Positions 21,620 to 32,006 of a stretch of DNA of 64,000 nt are shown here, in pieces; position 1 is the stretch's first letter; each line of letters opens with the position of its first letter. The stretch comes from Hemileia vastatrix. Lineage: Eukaryota; Basidiomycota; Pucciniomycetes; Pucciniales; Zaghouaniaceae. The position numbers and the translations under genes are program-made. The stretch spans positions 162,501-226,500 of the forward strand of contig JASXTE010000001.1 of NCBI GenBank assembly GCA_030280995.1, read 5' to 3'. The notes beneath the pieces were generated by a model. The model did no database searches. It had not been told where the DNA came from and saw only the letters and a list, made by a program, of their open reading frames with translations.

Positions 21620-22273
21620 TTCTGAATCAAACTCAAGTACTAGTGGAATTACAGAGGGAATCAAGAGATGAAATGAAGTGTTCAGAATTAGCCTTGAATT
21701 AGTGAATGAGGTGTCTTCTGTTCTCAATGTCCTGTGGATCTCTAGCAGGAGTGGATTGGAAGTAGTGAAGCAGAAGCTGTTTCTGTTGAGATGTGTGTTG
21801 TTGGAACTTGGTCTTGATAGTGGGCAAGTGCGTTGGTGTTGGTGGTGCAATGGATCCTACATTGTTATCATCACTATCAGAAGAGGAAGGAACTGAGAAG
21901 TTATCAGTTTTAAAGTTGAAGGAAGGAATGAAAGTTCTTTACAATCAGATGGACCAGGGATGGGGGAACTAGTTGTTTTATGGGTTGTGGCACTCTTCTG
22001 GGAAGGGTGGAGCTTTTTGATTAATCTGGGTATCAGGATGGATGGCCTAGATCTTTTGGTGCTGGCAGAAGAAGGACCAGGTTGAGATGGAGTTGAATCT
22101 GTTGTGTAAGAAAGTGGGCCAGGCCTGTGGCAGGTCTTCTTTCTGGATTGGCAGACATCGCAGGACGTTCTGTATGGATGAACAGGTGGTGTCATGGCGC
22201 AGATTAAATTATTGTTGATGCAGTATTGGCAGGGGCCCATTTCAGAGGCAGATTTGGGAAGGAGGTTAAACAT
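21620..22273 (-). pseudogene. antisense gene AS2 of copy B (Zn2Cys6-type spacing)
   Basis: Starts at ATG 22273 or 22240 (MGPCQYC), just inside the 3' LTR. The N-terminus has the spacing CX2CX6C-X12-CX2CX6C (CQYC...C...CDVCQSRKKTC), the formula of the fungal Zn2Cys6 binuclear cluster, with the basic residues in the second half. A Ser/Pro-rich stretch follows. The frame shifts near 21930; the downstream frame (SSSDSDDNNVGS to about 21620) reads as a continuous acidic/Gln-rich tail except for one TAA near 21695. AS2 looks like a paralogue of AS1, because both share CDxCxxxKKxC after an initial CX2C. A regulatory role is inference. Confidence 0.6.
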
Positions 22274-22311
22274 GGTGGTTGGATGAAGAAAGAATGCGTA
22301 CATTCTCAATT

Positions 22312-22321
22312 GGAGGGAGGA
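22312..22321 (+). other. polypurine tract of copy B
   Basis: GGAGGGAGGA directly precedes the TG of the 3' LTR, the expected plus-strand primer position. Confidence 0.8.
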
Positions 22322-23415
22322 TGTGGTCTTCCAACATTGGCAGGGGCCTTTGTTGTGTGATTTGGCGCTGTTTGTGCATGTCTTAATTGACATCTGTTAA
22401 GGAATTTGGTATTTTTCAGGTTATATTCCATGGATATTGGGTCTGCGGGTATGTGGGTACTATCATTGGATAGCCCTAGCTTTTCTCTATATTTTATGTC
22501 TTGAAGACATTTTTCATATTCTGAGTTTTAAGGGGTCATTTCCTCATTTTTCATTTATAAAAGATTGCTGTTTAATTTTGTTTTTCGTGTTTTATGGGCT
22601 AACCTTAAGTCTTAGGGTTAAGTGCTTAGTACCATTGGATAGAGCTAATTTTTCTCTATATTTCATGTCTCAATGTTGTTATAGTGAAATTCCGTGTTTT
22701 AAAGGTTTTAGTAGTTGTAGCTAATTTTTCTAAGTAGATTAGTGGTTTTTATTGGTTTTCTGGCTTCAGGGAGGCTGGGCCGCTTCAGGCGGCATCTCCG
22801 ACGTCAGGCGGCCAGCCCGCCTCTGTTTTAGGAGGTTGGGGAGCACTCCAGGAGGGTTTTTTATGCAATTTGGCAGGTACAGGCGCCAGATTGGTGGGTG
22901 CGCATGGGCTCTTAGTTAGTGGTCTGTGTGTACATAGTGAATAAGACAGTTTGGGGCAACCTTAATCATCATACAACCATCCGGAGGTGATCTCATTGTT
23001 CCTCACTCAGTTTTCACTGTTTTCTGGCCACAATTGGCTGTGTTTGTTGCAAGTGAGTTCTTCATTTAACTTAACTTTGGCAACTGTTTTTTCTGTTATA
23101 GTCTTGCAAGCTATAGCAAGTATTATTGCTGTCTCTGGTGTGGATTTGCAGCCTACATCAAATATATTTGCTATCTCTGGTGTGGACTTTGTTCTACATT
23201 TCAGTTCTTTGGTCTGGTAGTCTATCTGGGGACTACTTTCTTGGCTCATCAAGCAGTCAAGTGTGTTTAAAAAGGAGCTTTAGCAAAACAGGAACCAACT
23301 TACTTTAGCAAGTAAATCTCACTCTATTTTTCTAAAGGGACAGGGGATTTTCTCTCTGGTTTTTCTCCAACTCCCTTGGCCAAGGCCTATAGCTAGTACT
23401 ATAGGATTGTCTACA
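22322..23415 (+). mobile_element. 3' LTR of copy B
   Basis: 1094 bp, the same length as the 5' LTR and about 2% different. It ends in TCTACA and is followed immediately by CCGTGAAAG of element D. Confidence 0.95.
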
Positions 23416-24042
23416 CCGTGAAAGTAATATAATTAATTAATTATTGTGTAATTAATTGTGACAGTCCAAGGAACTCAAACTTTATTGCTAATAAATTTGA
23501 TTTCCTTGTAGACGTACCAGTTTATTTAATTCTTATGTCATATATGTACTCCTTTCAGTCATTCTTTTTCTCACATTCTTACAGTATATGGTGTAAATTC
23601 CGTATATTTTATTCCCTTATGTTTTGCCTATAAAAGGCCTCTAACTTTGTGCTTTTCAGAACATTCTTTTATCACTTACTTTTATTACAATTACAACACT
23701 CCAATTATTTCTATATTTTATAACCTTAGTATTTACAACAACGTAATTCTAATCTATAACTTATATCAATATCTTATAACTACCTCTTTTATTTGAGTAA
23801 AACAATTATTTTGATTAAGAAATACGTACTATTCTTTGAGAGTTCAATAAAACCCTAAATTTCCTCATATAAACCTTGAACCAAGCTTCTAGACCAAAAG
23901 CACCCCTTGACAATTGAGGGCCTTCCCGAATTATCGACGGCGCATTGTGATTTGAGGGCATAATCGAAGGGACCATTGGCGTTTGAATACCTGTAAGGAC
24001 GAGAAAGTGACGAAAACGACGAATGTCATACGTCACGTGACA
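23416..24042 (+). mobile_element. 5' LTR of D (5'-truncated)
   Basis: Shares 23416-23912 with the 3' copy and probably continues to GTGACA at 24042, giving a TGTCA...TGACA terminal pair with the 3' LTR start. It contains a TATAAAA box at 23629-23635. Confidence 0.65.
23629..23635 (+). promoter_or_regulatory. TATA box in D 5' LTR
   Basis: TATAAAA in a conserved context (TTTTGCCTATAAAAGGCC), repeated in the 3' LTR at 31532-31538. Likely the U3 promoter of the element. Confidence 0.6.
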
Positions 24043-24052
24043 AAAAATTTTG

Positions 24053-24081
24053 CTGCAAAGGGGAATCGAACCGCGCTCCAA
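24053..24081 (+). other. tRNA-complementary segment, candidate primer binding site of D
   Basis: The segment includes GGGGAATCGAACC, the complement of a tRNA T-arm, and continues on its 5' side with TGCTGCAAA, as the complement of an acceptor 3' strand would. On the minus strand it reads as the 3' end of a tRNA followed by T6. No A box or 5' half is present, so it is not a complete tRNA gene. It lies 10 bases after the inferred LTR end. Confidence 0.35.
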
Positions 24082-24198
24082 AAATTAGGTTCATATATTG
24101 ACTAAATGTCGTATATATCATGGTAATTATTGACATTACTATTTGTGGGTTACTCTTCACTCTTCAATTGCTACGTATTTCCTTTTACTCAGCACTCT

Positions 24199-24960
24199 GT
24201 AAGTGGCATTAATTTGCTCATCTTAAAGGGGGAGGTGTCTGGTAATTTGGAATTTATTTTTATTATTATATTTTTTTTGTTTTTCCTGGTTGACCATAAT
24301 AGAGCATTAAGTGTTCTTAGTCCCAGAAGTAATAAAATAATTATATTTTAATATTAATTATTATAATTTTTCAGTTGACTTTTGTCCTGATTAATTTGAA
24401 ATTTAATTGTTCCAGTTGACAAATTGTCCTGAAAATAATATTTTTTTTATTAATAAATAATCCATATTTAATTACTTCAGTTGACCTTGAGTCCTGGTAG
24501 TTCAATAAATATTTTAATTAATAAAACTCATATTTAATTATTTCAGTTGACATTAAGTCCTGGTAGTTAAGTGATCAGCTTAATAAAATTTTAAAATAAA
24601 AATTCATATTTAATTACTTCAGTTGACGTTAAGTCCTGGTAGTTAAGTTATCAGTTTAATAAAATTTTGTAAAAATAATAAAGTTTCATATTTGATTACT
24701 TCAGTTGACAATAAGTCCTGGTAATAAATTAGTTGATTTAAATCCTGAAAATAATTAATTAAAAATTATTAATAAAAATTTTAATTTATTTCTACAGTTG
24801 ATTATATTATAATCCTGGTTTTAAATTATTTTTTTAAATTAATAAATTAATTTTATTTAGTTGATTTTTATCCTGAAAAATATTTTTTATTTATTTTTTT
24901 TTAAAATAAAAATAAAAAATAAAGACTAATTAATCTTATTGTCTCTTTTCTTCATTTCAG
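24199..24960 (+). repeat. leader of D: CAGTTGAC-N5-GTCCTG array within a candidate intron
   Basis: The motif CAGTTGAC followed after five bases by GTCCTG recurs about nine times (24372, 24413, 24478, 24544, 24620, 24702 and three weaker copies to 24875), with intervals mostly of 65-80 bp in AT-rich DNA. The stretch starts with a consensus donor GTAAGTGG (24199) and ends with a pyrimidine tract and CAG (24960), 12 bases before the gag ATG. It could be a spliced leader intron; this is inference. Confidence 0.5.
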
Positions 24961-24972
24961 TAAAATCTTAAA

Positions 24973-27608
24973 ATGACTGACCAAAGTGGTTCTGCTGCAC
25001 GTGAAGAAGAACTAGACTTGATTGATTATGATGAGCCTACTTCTGTAAGTTCTCCTTTAACAAGAAGAATTTCTCAGACTAATAAATCCTTGCCCCAAAC
25101 AGGATGTAGAGATGGAAGAAGTAGAAATCCTAGTGGACACAACTCAGGATCAGAAGCCTATAATAAACCCACCAGAAGAGCTTTCAAAAGGCTTCAGGAT
25201 AAAAAAGATGCCATTGCCTCAACAGGTAAAGAATCTGTCAACTCACATAAAGGAGCTAAGGACAGAAAACTTGAGACTAAAGGCAAGGGTAGATGCTCTG
25301 GAAGAAAAGGTGAGAAGAATAGATACCTTTCTTCAAGAGAAGAAGAAACCTCTTCCTCTCAGGGATCAACAACAATTGGCTCCCCAGTCCCAAGAGAAGG
25401 TGGAAGTGTCCAAGTGGCAGTGGGACTGGTTAAACACTCAGTGGGACTACCTTTCTAAAATCAGCATCAGTTACCTCAGGCAGGTCCATCAAGGCCCAAC
25501 CAGGTAAACCCCACACCTCCTCACCCCTATCAAGGAGGCAAAAGAAGAAGAAAGCCCAATATGGTCATACCCAGAAAACCCTGGTACGTCCCTCTATTGA
25601 TTCTCAAGTGCCTTTTCTTGTAGCTGATTCTGTTCTTTCAGGTAAATCTGAGAGGGAAGAAGACACCTTGAGACCAGTAGAGGCTGGGAGCAGTAGACAG
25701 ATAACTCATGTATCTAATCCATTACTTTTAATTGCTACCTCAATGATTAACCCTGATATGGCTGTAATTGATGAAACTCTTGACCCTGAGTTCTATGAGA
25801 GTCTGGAAAGTTACTCAGTTTCTTTATTGAGAAACACTCCAGATGTAGCAAGGATAAATGATGAGTACTTGAGAGATATTATTTCCAAACAAAATCATAT
25901 AATGAACAATATGCAATTGACCCAGAGATATAATAGCTTGTTAACTGATCAGGGTTATCAAGCATTAAGAAGTGAATCACAGATAGTCTCTGATTAATTG
26001 TCTCATTACAAAGCAACCCATGAAAAGAAAGTTGCTTTATGGCAAAATATAAAAAATGATTTGTCTAAACTAAAAGATACTGTATCTGCCTGTTGCCAGG
26101 AGGTGGAGATAGATAAGATGAATCTGAAAAGATTGAATGACCATTTTTCATCTTTTCAAAATAAAAATCAGTTATCTTTTGCAACTATCAATGAGAGTTT
26201 ATCTAGTCTTCCAAGAATGAAAACAAGACTAACAACCATTGAAGAAAAATTGAACTCATTGTTGAATGACCAGAAATATTCTGACATTTCTGTGAAGGAA
26301 AATATAGTGCAGGATGCTCAAATATTACCTGTGGCTAGTTCATCTAAAATAAAAATAGCTCCAGAAAAACCTGTTGATAACAATGAGTTTCCATCAAAAA
26401 CTGATGATGCACCAGGATCTTCAACAGAAGGATTAAACGATGAGATTACAGCCCAATTAGAGAAATTACAGCTGTTTCTTACTCAGAAACAAGTTAGTAC
26501 TAAGGAGACTCCTTCAAATCAAAAGAATTGGCCAAAACTTGATCAATATCCTACATTTGATGGTGATTCTTTCTCTGATTGGCAACAATTTATTTGCAGA
26601 ATTGATAACTTAAAAAATTCTTACAAACTCCCAGATGAGGAAATTGTGTCCAAGTTAATTTCTTTGTTCACTAATGTTGCCCTAATGTGGTATGAATCTG
26701 TTCTCCTGAATGGGAATGACTACTCATGGGAGGATTGGAAGAAATTGATTAAAGCACAATTTGGTGGCTCCAAGTTCAGAATGGCTCAACAAAGGCAGTA
26801 TGAGGAAACTAGATATAGCTCTTCTACTGATAAACCTATTGAGTTTTTAATGAAACTTGTAAAAATCTTAAGGGCAATTGACCCAAATATGGAGTTTGAT
26901 TTATGGAAGGACAGGATCCTTTATAAATTACCAATGTCTCTGAGAGACTTGATAGTGGCTAGGACTGAGTTCTCCAAAGAGCCCTCATCTTTCATTAATA
27001 CTTGCAATGAGATCCTTCTAAACAATAAGTATGATGCCAGAAGATTCATTCCTTGGACCCCTTTGGAGAAACCCTCCACTTACCAACAGAAACCTCTGGA
27101 AAAGGTTGGTAAACCTTCTGCCCCTGTTGCACCAAAAAAGTATGCAACAAACACTTGCTTCAAGTGCAACAAGCCTTGGCAGAAAGGCCATGTTTGTGAC
27201 AAGAAGATAAATCTTGTAGAACAAACAGAGGAGCATGCTGATGACACAGTAGCACTGGATGATACATCAAGTGATTGTTCCAGCAATATTTCATATGAAT
27301 CTCAACAAGAAATCTTGATTCTGGAAGAGGATATTCATTATTTAAATACTATTGATATTGATAATAATGCTTTATCTACAGTTGAAGATTCTGAGATCTT
27401 AAAGAACATTGAGGATAACTCAATTGTTATAGCCCCTCTTAAGGCACCAGTCTTGATTAATGGAACCAGAATAGAAGTTGTTCTGGATTCTGGAGCTGGA
27501 GGAAGTGTAGTTTCTGAAAGAGCACTTGCTTCAGTGGATCAAGACTATAAATCAAAACTAATGCCTATCATTTCTGAAAATTGGAGAGGTTATGGCTCTG
27601 TTTTGTGA
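24973..27608 (+). pseudogene. gag-protease of element D, disrupted
   Basis: ATG 24973 (MTDQSGSA) opens a frame that shifts near 25100 into one with a coiled-coil-like run (STHIKELRTENLRLKARV). It shifts again near 25480 into the frame that continues to pol. In that frame TAA at 25995 and TGA at 27606 are the only stops. A zinc knuckle of the form CFKC...WQKGHVC lies at 27156-27200. A retropepsin-like motif LDSGAGGSVVS lies at about 27483. The gag-pol of related chromoviruses is often one frame, so the two in-frame stops probably arose by mutation. The element is inactive. Confidence 0.85.
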
Positions 27609-30600
27609 CCCATTGGTAAATACAAAGCCACAGTGTTTTTTAAATATAACCATGGTTTTGTAAGAGCTATTTTTGATTTTGTTGTCATGAAGAATAATAA
27701 CTTAAGCAATTGGTTTATTGTAGGGAATGATATTTTAACCAAGTTTGGCATAAAATTGGATCCCTCAAACCAATGTTTCACAATGGGGATGAATGGGAAG
27801 AGAAAATTTAAGATTTCCTCCCCTAAAAAATTATTGAAACCAGAATTGAACACATGTAATTCTGTAGTTCAATGTAAAGGAAGATCTACAAAAGAGATGC
27901 ATGCCCTTTTGTCTGAAATTGACAATGCCTCTTTTGGAGAACAACTTTCTGGTGAGGATAAAGATTCCATCATTAACTTGATAAAGTCTTTTCTTATGGC
28001 CTTTTCTCATGGATCACATGAACTGGGATTAGTTAAAGAGGAAATGAAACTTTCATTTTCTTGCCCATTAACTGATATACCACCTAGTTTAAAGAAGAAG
28101 CCTTATCCTGCTTCCCCCACAAAGAGAAAAGATATTGAAGACAATATCTCTACCCTTTTAAAAATGAATATTATTGAAAAGGTAGTTGAAACACCTAAAC
28201 TTTGTGTTATCTCACCTGTCCTAATTTCTTATGAGAAAGATAAAGTCAGGTTATGTGGTGATTATAGAGCACTAAATACTTATACTGTTGATGATATCTA
28301 CCCTTTACCTAGAATTAGCTCTATACATGTTACCTTACAGGGTGCTAAATATATCAGCTGTTTGGATGGTAACAAAGGATATCACCAGGTACCTGTTGAG
28401 AAAAATTCTCAGAACTTTCTGATGATTGCCACTCATATGGGTATTAATAAGTATATTAGGATGCCATTTGGCCCTAAAAATGCCCCTTCAGTTTTCCAAA
28501 AAGTCATGGATAACACATTCCATCAAGAGATAATTGAAGGATGGCTGATGGTTTATATTGATGATATCATTATATTCTCAAAAACATTTGAGGACCATCT
28601 TAACCACCTGTGTAAAGTATTCCAGAAAATGGATGAAATAAATATGACACTTGCTTTGAAGAAATGTAAATTTGGTTTCCATTCTTTAAAAGTTCTTGGT
28701 CATGTTGTTTCAGGCTTACAAATATGTGTTGACCAGAACAAAGTGGCAGCCATACAACAGGTGAAGGCTCCTACTACAGTGAGAGAGCTCCAAAGTTTTT
28801 TGGGAATGTGTGGATACTATAGATATCATATTAAAAATTACCAAGTCATAGCTTTACCCCTTACCCAATTAACTAGAAAGGATGTTGCTTTTGTCTGGAA
28901 TAGTGAAAGACAAAGAGCCTTTGACACTATGAAACACTGTTTGATGTCAGCACCAATTCTTGCTTTACCTGACTTTAATCAACCATTTGTTTTGTACACT
29001 GATGCCAGTTTCATTGGTCTTGGTGCTGCCCTCCATCAAAAACAAGTGATAAATAATAAAGTTTCAGAAGTAGTAATTTGTTATATTTCAAGAACCTTGA
29101 GAAATAGTGAATTGAAATATGGTGCTACTCAATTAGAGTGTTTAGCTGTAGTTTGGGCTCTAGAAAAGCTTCATTATTACCTAGATGACCAGAAATTTGA
29201 ACTTGTCACTGACTGCAGTGCAGTTAAATCCCTTTTAAACTTGAAAACACCTAACAGACATATGTTCAGATGGCAGTTGGCTGTTCAAGAATACAGAGGG
29301 AGAATGGCAATTATTCATAGGGCTGGTATTGTTCACTCAAATGTGGATATGTTATCTAGGTTACCTTTACCAAATAATGACTCTAATCCTGCGTATGATC
29401 CTGAGGATGAAATTATTCATATACATGGGATATATGTGGTTGATATGGAGGAAGAGCTATTACAGCTTATTCTGGATTCATATGATAAGGACACTGACTT
29501 GAAAAAGTTATGCACCATATTAAATGATCCAAAGAATGCTTCAATACAAGCATTAATTAAAACCCTTCCACCAAAGTACCAAAAAGCTTTGGAAAAAGGT
29601 AAATTTTCAACTGATGAAGGATATCTATATTATAGAAGAAAGTTGAGTAATGTCATTGTTATTCCTCCTTCTATGAAAGAAATCATCTTGAAAATTTGTC
29701 ATGATGACATGTTAGCTGGACATTTTGATCTTGAAAAAACAATGATCAGAATTAAGAACACTGCTTGGTGGGTTAATATGTCTGAAGACACAAAATTATA
29801 TGTTGAGTCTTGTGATTCTTGCCAAAAATCAAAAAGATTAACTGGTAAAAGAGCAGGATTAATGCAACATATTGAACCTCCTGATGCACCATGGCAGATA
29901 ATAAACATGGATTTTGTAACAGGATTACCTATTGCTGGTAAAGACAGTTATAACTCTTGTTGGGTAATTGTGGACAGATTCACAAAAATGTGTAAATTTA
30001 TCCCTACTCACAAGGATGTTTCCACTAAAGAATTAGCTTTCTTATGGTGGTCTCATATGCTTAATACTGCTGGTTTTCCTAAAGCCATAATCTCTGACAG
30101 AGACCCTAAATTTACTTCTGAATTTTGGATGTCTCTGATGGATGTTTGTGGTTGTGATCTGAAACTTTCTACTTCCCACCATCCACAGACTGATGGTTTA
30201 GCTGAAAGAATGATTCAGACTTTAGAGGACATGATTAGAAGGTATTGTGCCTTTGGCCTTGAGTATAAAGATAATGACAGATTCACTCATGATTGGGTTA
30301 CCTTACTTCCTGGGTTGGAATTTGCTTATAATAGCACTGTTCATTCTGTTACTCAAAGAAAGCCTATTGAGCTCTGGCTTGGATATGTTCCAAATACTCC
30401 TGTCCAAATTCTCAATAACAAAATACCTAAATTGGATATACATCCTGGTGTAAAATCTTTTCTTCAAATGCAACAACTATGCAGAAATCATGCACAAAAA
30501 TGTATTGAAAAATCATTTGAATATGAGAAGAAAAGATGGGACAAATCCCATAAAGAATACACTTTTAAAAAGGGTGATGAAGTGTTGATTTCTACAGTCC

Positions 30601-30995
30601 ACTTCAACTTACAAGGTAATAACAAATTAAAAGATCCATTTGTTGGTCCATTTGTTGTCAGAAGAATGATTGGAGATAATGCAGTTGAGGTTATTTTGTA
30701 TTCTCCATATGACAGAAAACATCCTGTTTTTCCAATATCTCTTTTGAAACCTTACACATCCAATAGTGATTTATTTCCAAAAAGGAGGGGAAGACCAAAG
30801 AAAACCCCAAATGAAATCACTGAAACAGCAGAAATTGAAAAAATTCTAAATGACAGAATAGTCACTGCTGAAAAAGGTACAGAATACTTATTAAGATTCA
30901 AGAATAAATCATCTGAATATGATTCTTGGATACCTGGGAAGGAGATATTTAATCTTACTACTCTACTAAAAAAGTATAAAAAGAAAAAATCATAG
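27609..30995 (+). CDS. pol of element D: RT, RNase H, integrase, chromodomain
   Basis: About 1120 codons open from the TGA at 27606, in the same frame as gag. RT contains CGDYRALN (28252), CLDGNKGYHQVPV, MPFGPKNAPSVFQKVMD and YIDD (about 28553-28564). RNase H has LYTDASFIGLGAAL (about 28993). Integrase has the HHCC zinc-binding segment (CHDDMLAGHF...CDSC, about 29697-29822), Asp in NMDFVTGLP, Asp in ISDRDPKF and Glu in GLAERMIQTLEDMI. The C-terminus (about 30834-30960) is a chromodomain-like segment (EIEKILNDR...YLLRFKNKSSEYDSWIP), which places the element among chromoviruses. There is no ATG at the gag-pol junction. Confidence 0.93.
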   Translation, partial: PIGKYKATVFFKYNHGFVRAIFDFVVMKNNNLSNWFIVGNDILTKFGIKLDPSNQCFTMGMNGKRKFKISSPKKLLKPELNTCNSVVQCKGRSTKEMHALLSEIDNASFGEQLSGEDKDSIINLIKSFLMAFSHGSHELGLVKEEMKLSFSCPLTDIPPSLKKKPYPASPTKRKDIEDNISTLLKMNIIEKVVETPKLCVISPVLISYEKDKVRLCGDYRALNTYTVDDIYPLPRISSIHVTLQGAKYISCLDGNKGYHQVPVEKNSQNFLMIATHMGINKYIRMPFGPKNAPSVFQKVMDNTFHQEIIEGWLMVYIDDIIIFSKTFEDHLNHLCKVFQKMDEINMTLALKKCKFGFHSLKVLGHVVSGLQICVDQNKVAAIQQVKAPTTVRELQSFLGMCGYYRYHIKNYQVIALPLTQLTRKDVAFVWNSERQRAFDTMKHCLMSAPILALPDFNQPFVLYTDASFIGLGAALHQKQVINNKVSEVVICYISRTLRNSELKYGATQLECLAVVWALEKLHYYLDDQKFELVTDCSAVKSLLNLKTPNRHMFRWQLAVQEYRGRMAIIHRAGIVHSNVDMLSRLPLPNNDSNPAYDPEDEIIHIHGIYVVDMEEELLQLILDSYDKDTDLKKLCTILNDPKNASIQALIKTLPPKYQKALEKGKFSTDEGYLYYRRKLSNVIVIPPSMKEIILKICHDDMLAGHFDLEKTMIRIKNTAWWVNMSEDTKLYVESCDSCQKSKRLTGKRAGLMQHIEPPDAPWQIINMDFVTGLPIAGKDSYNSCWVIVDRFTKMCKFIPTHKDVSTKELAFLWWSHMLNTAGFPKAIISDRDPKFTSEFWMSLMDVCGCDLKLSTSHHPQTDGLAERMIQTLEDMIRRYCAFGLEYKDNDRFTHDWVTLLPGLEFAYNSTVHSVTQRKPIELWLGYVPNTPVQILNNKIPKLDIHPGVKSFLQMQQLCRNHAQKCIEKSFEYEKKRWDKSHKEYTFKKGDEVLISTVHFNLQGNNKLKDPFVGPFVVRRMIGDNAVEVILYSPYDRKHPVFPISLLKPYTSNSDLFPKRRGRPKKTPNEITETAEIEKILNDRIVTAEKGTEYLLRFKNKSSEYDSWIPGKEIFNLTTLLKKYKKKKS

Positions 30996-31027
30996 CATTT
31001 TTTTATTGTTTTTTTAGAGTGAGGGAG

Positions 31028-31815
31028 TGTCAGCCAGGCTACTAGACTTAACTGGTAAAATAATTAATTATTTTACTGAGTTGAAGCCACGCCCCTTCTT
31101 CTTACTAATAATTAATTATCTACTTAGTTATTACTTACAATTAACTAGTTAAATACAATAAGTAGTATAATTAATTAGTATAAATAAAATGTCCCTTACA
31201 CTTTTACTCCCTAACACCGTGCTCAATGGAATAAGTCAATGGGAATAGAATTTAATAATAAAATTATAATAAAAAAACATTAAAACAATTATATTCCCTC
31301 AGTGAGAGATCTGGAATCCCGTGAAAGTAACATAATTAATTAATTATTGTGTAATTAATTGTGACAGTCCAAGGAACTCAAACTTTATTGCTAATAAATT
31401 TGATGTCCTTGTTGACGTACCAGTTTATTTAATTCTTATGTCATATATGTACTCCTTTCAGTCATTCTTTTTCTCACATTCTTACAGTATATGGTGTAAA
31501 TTCCGTATATTTTATTCCCTCATGTTTTGCCTATAAAAGGCCTCTTACTTTGTGCTTTTCAGAACATTCTTTTATCACTTACTTTTATTACAATTACAAC
31601 ACTCCAATTATTTCTATATTTTATAACCTTAGTATTTACAACAACGTAATTCTAATCTATAACTTATATTGATATCTTATAACTACCTCTTTTATTTGAG
31701 TAAAACAATTATTTTGATTAAGAAATACGTACTATTCTTTGAGAGTTCAATAAAACCCTAAATTTCCTTGTATAAACCTTGAATCAAGCTTCTAGACCAA
31801 AAGCATCCCTTGACA
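31028..31815 (+). mobile_element. 3' LTR of D (3'-truncated)
   Basis: A purine tract AGAGTGAGGGAG (31016-31027) precedes TGTCAGCC. The segment 31319-31815 repeats the 5' LTR. It then breaks at 31816 into unrelated sequence, so the U5 end is missing. A TATA box is at 31532-31538. Confidence 0.65.
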
Positions 31816-32006
31816 ACAAGCATGTGTTGATAGAATTGAAAGGGATGGGAGTTGGTGCAAACAGAGTGTGAAAATACGAGGATGACCTCTGTTTGTTGGG
31901 CAAAGAACAGAGTTCACTGCTATAAAATATTAGCTGAAACATAGTTTTTAATTCTGTAAAAACAGTTGTAGGTAATAGAAAAAGTCAATGATTTTTTTAT
32001 GTAATC
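31816..32006 (+). mobile_element. fragment of the Harbinger-type element
   Basis: Closely matches 55958-56150, the non-coding part of the Harbinger element downstream of its transposase, including a degraded copy of its hairpin (about 31878-31910). It starts exactly where the D 3' LTR stops and ends where similarity to the intact copy is lost. Confidence 0.8.

Larger units (their letters stand above)
10353..23415 (+). mobile_element. complete 13.06-kb Ty3/gypsy-like LTR retrotransposon (copy B)
   Basis: Two 1094-bp LTRs, both TG...CA, bracket a tRNA-Lys-type primer binding site, gag-protease, an overlapping pol and an unusually long 3' internal region (18139-22321). That region carries stem-loop modules, a short-repeat array and two genes on the opposite strand, and a polypurine tract precedes the 3' LTR. 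By eye the LTRs differ at about 25 positions (about 2%). Pol has several stops and frameshifts, so this copy cannot be autonomous. The flanks (ATTGC left, CCGTG right) do not form a target-site duplication, because the right end abuts the truncated LTR of element D. Confidence 0.93.
23416..31815 (+). mobile_element. chromovirus-type LTR retrotransposon D
   Basis: A 497-bp direct repeat (23416-23912 and 31319-31815, about 98% identical by eye) brackets gag, protease, RT, RNase H, integrase and chromodomain. Both repeats appear to be truncated LTRs. A purine tract followed by TGTCAG at 31028 looks like the true start of the 3' LTR, and GTGACA ending at 24042 looks like the true end of the 5' LTR. 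The left end abuts copy B. The right end is joined to a fragment of a Harbinger-type element. No target-site duplication is visible. Confidence 0.88.

Noticed and set aside
23815..24081. Minus-strand frame across the D LTR end, and a possible tRNA gene at 24053-24081
   Set aside because: The frame overlaps LTR and primer site. The tRNA-like part lacks a 5' half, an A box and a pairing acceptor stem.
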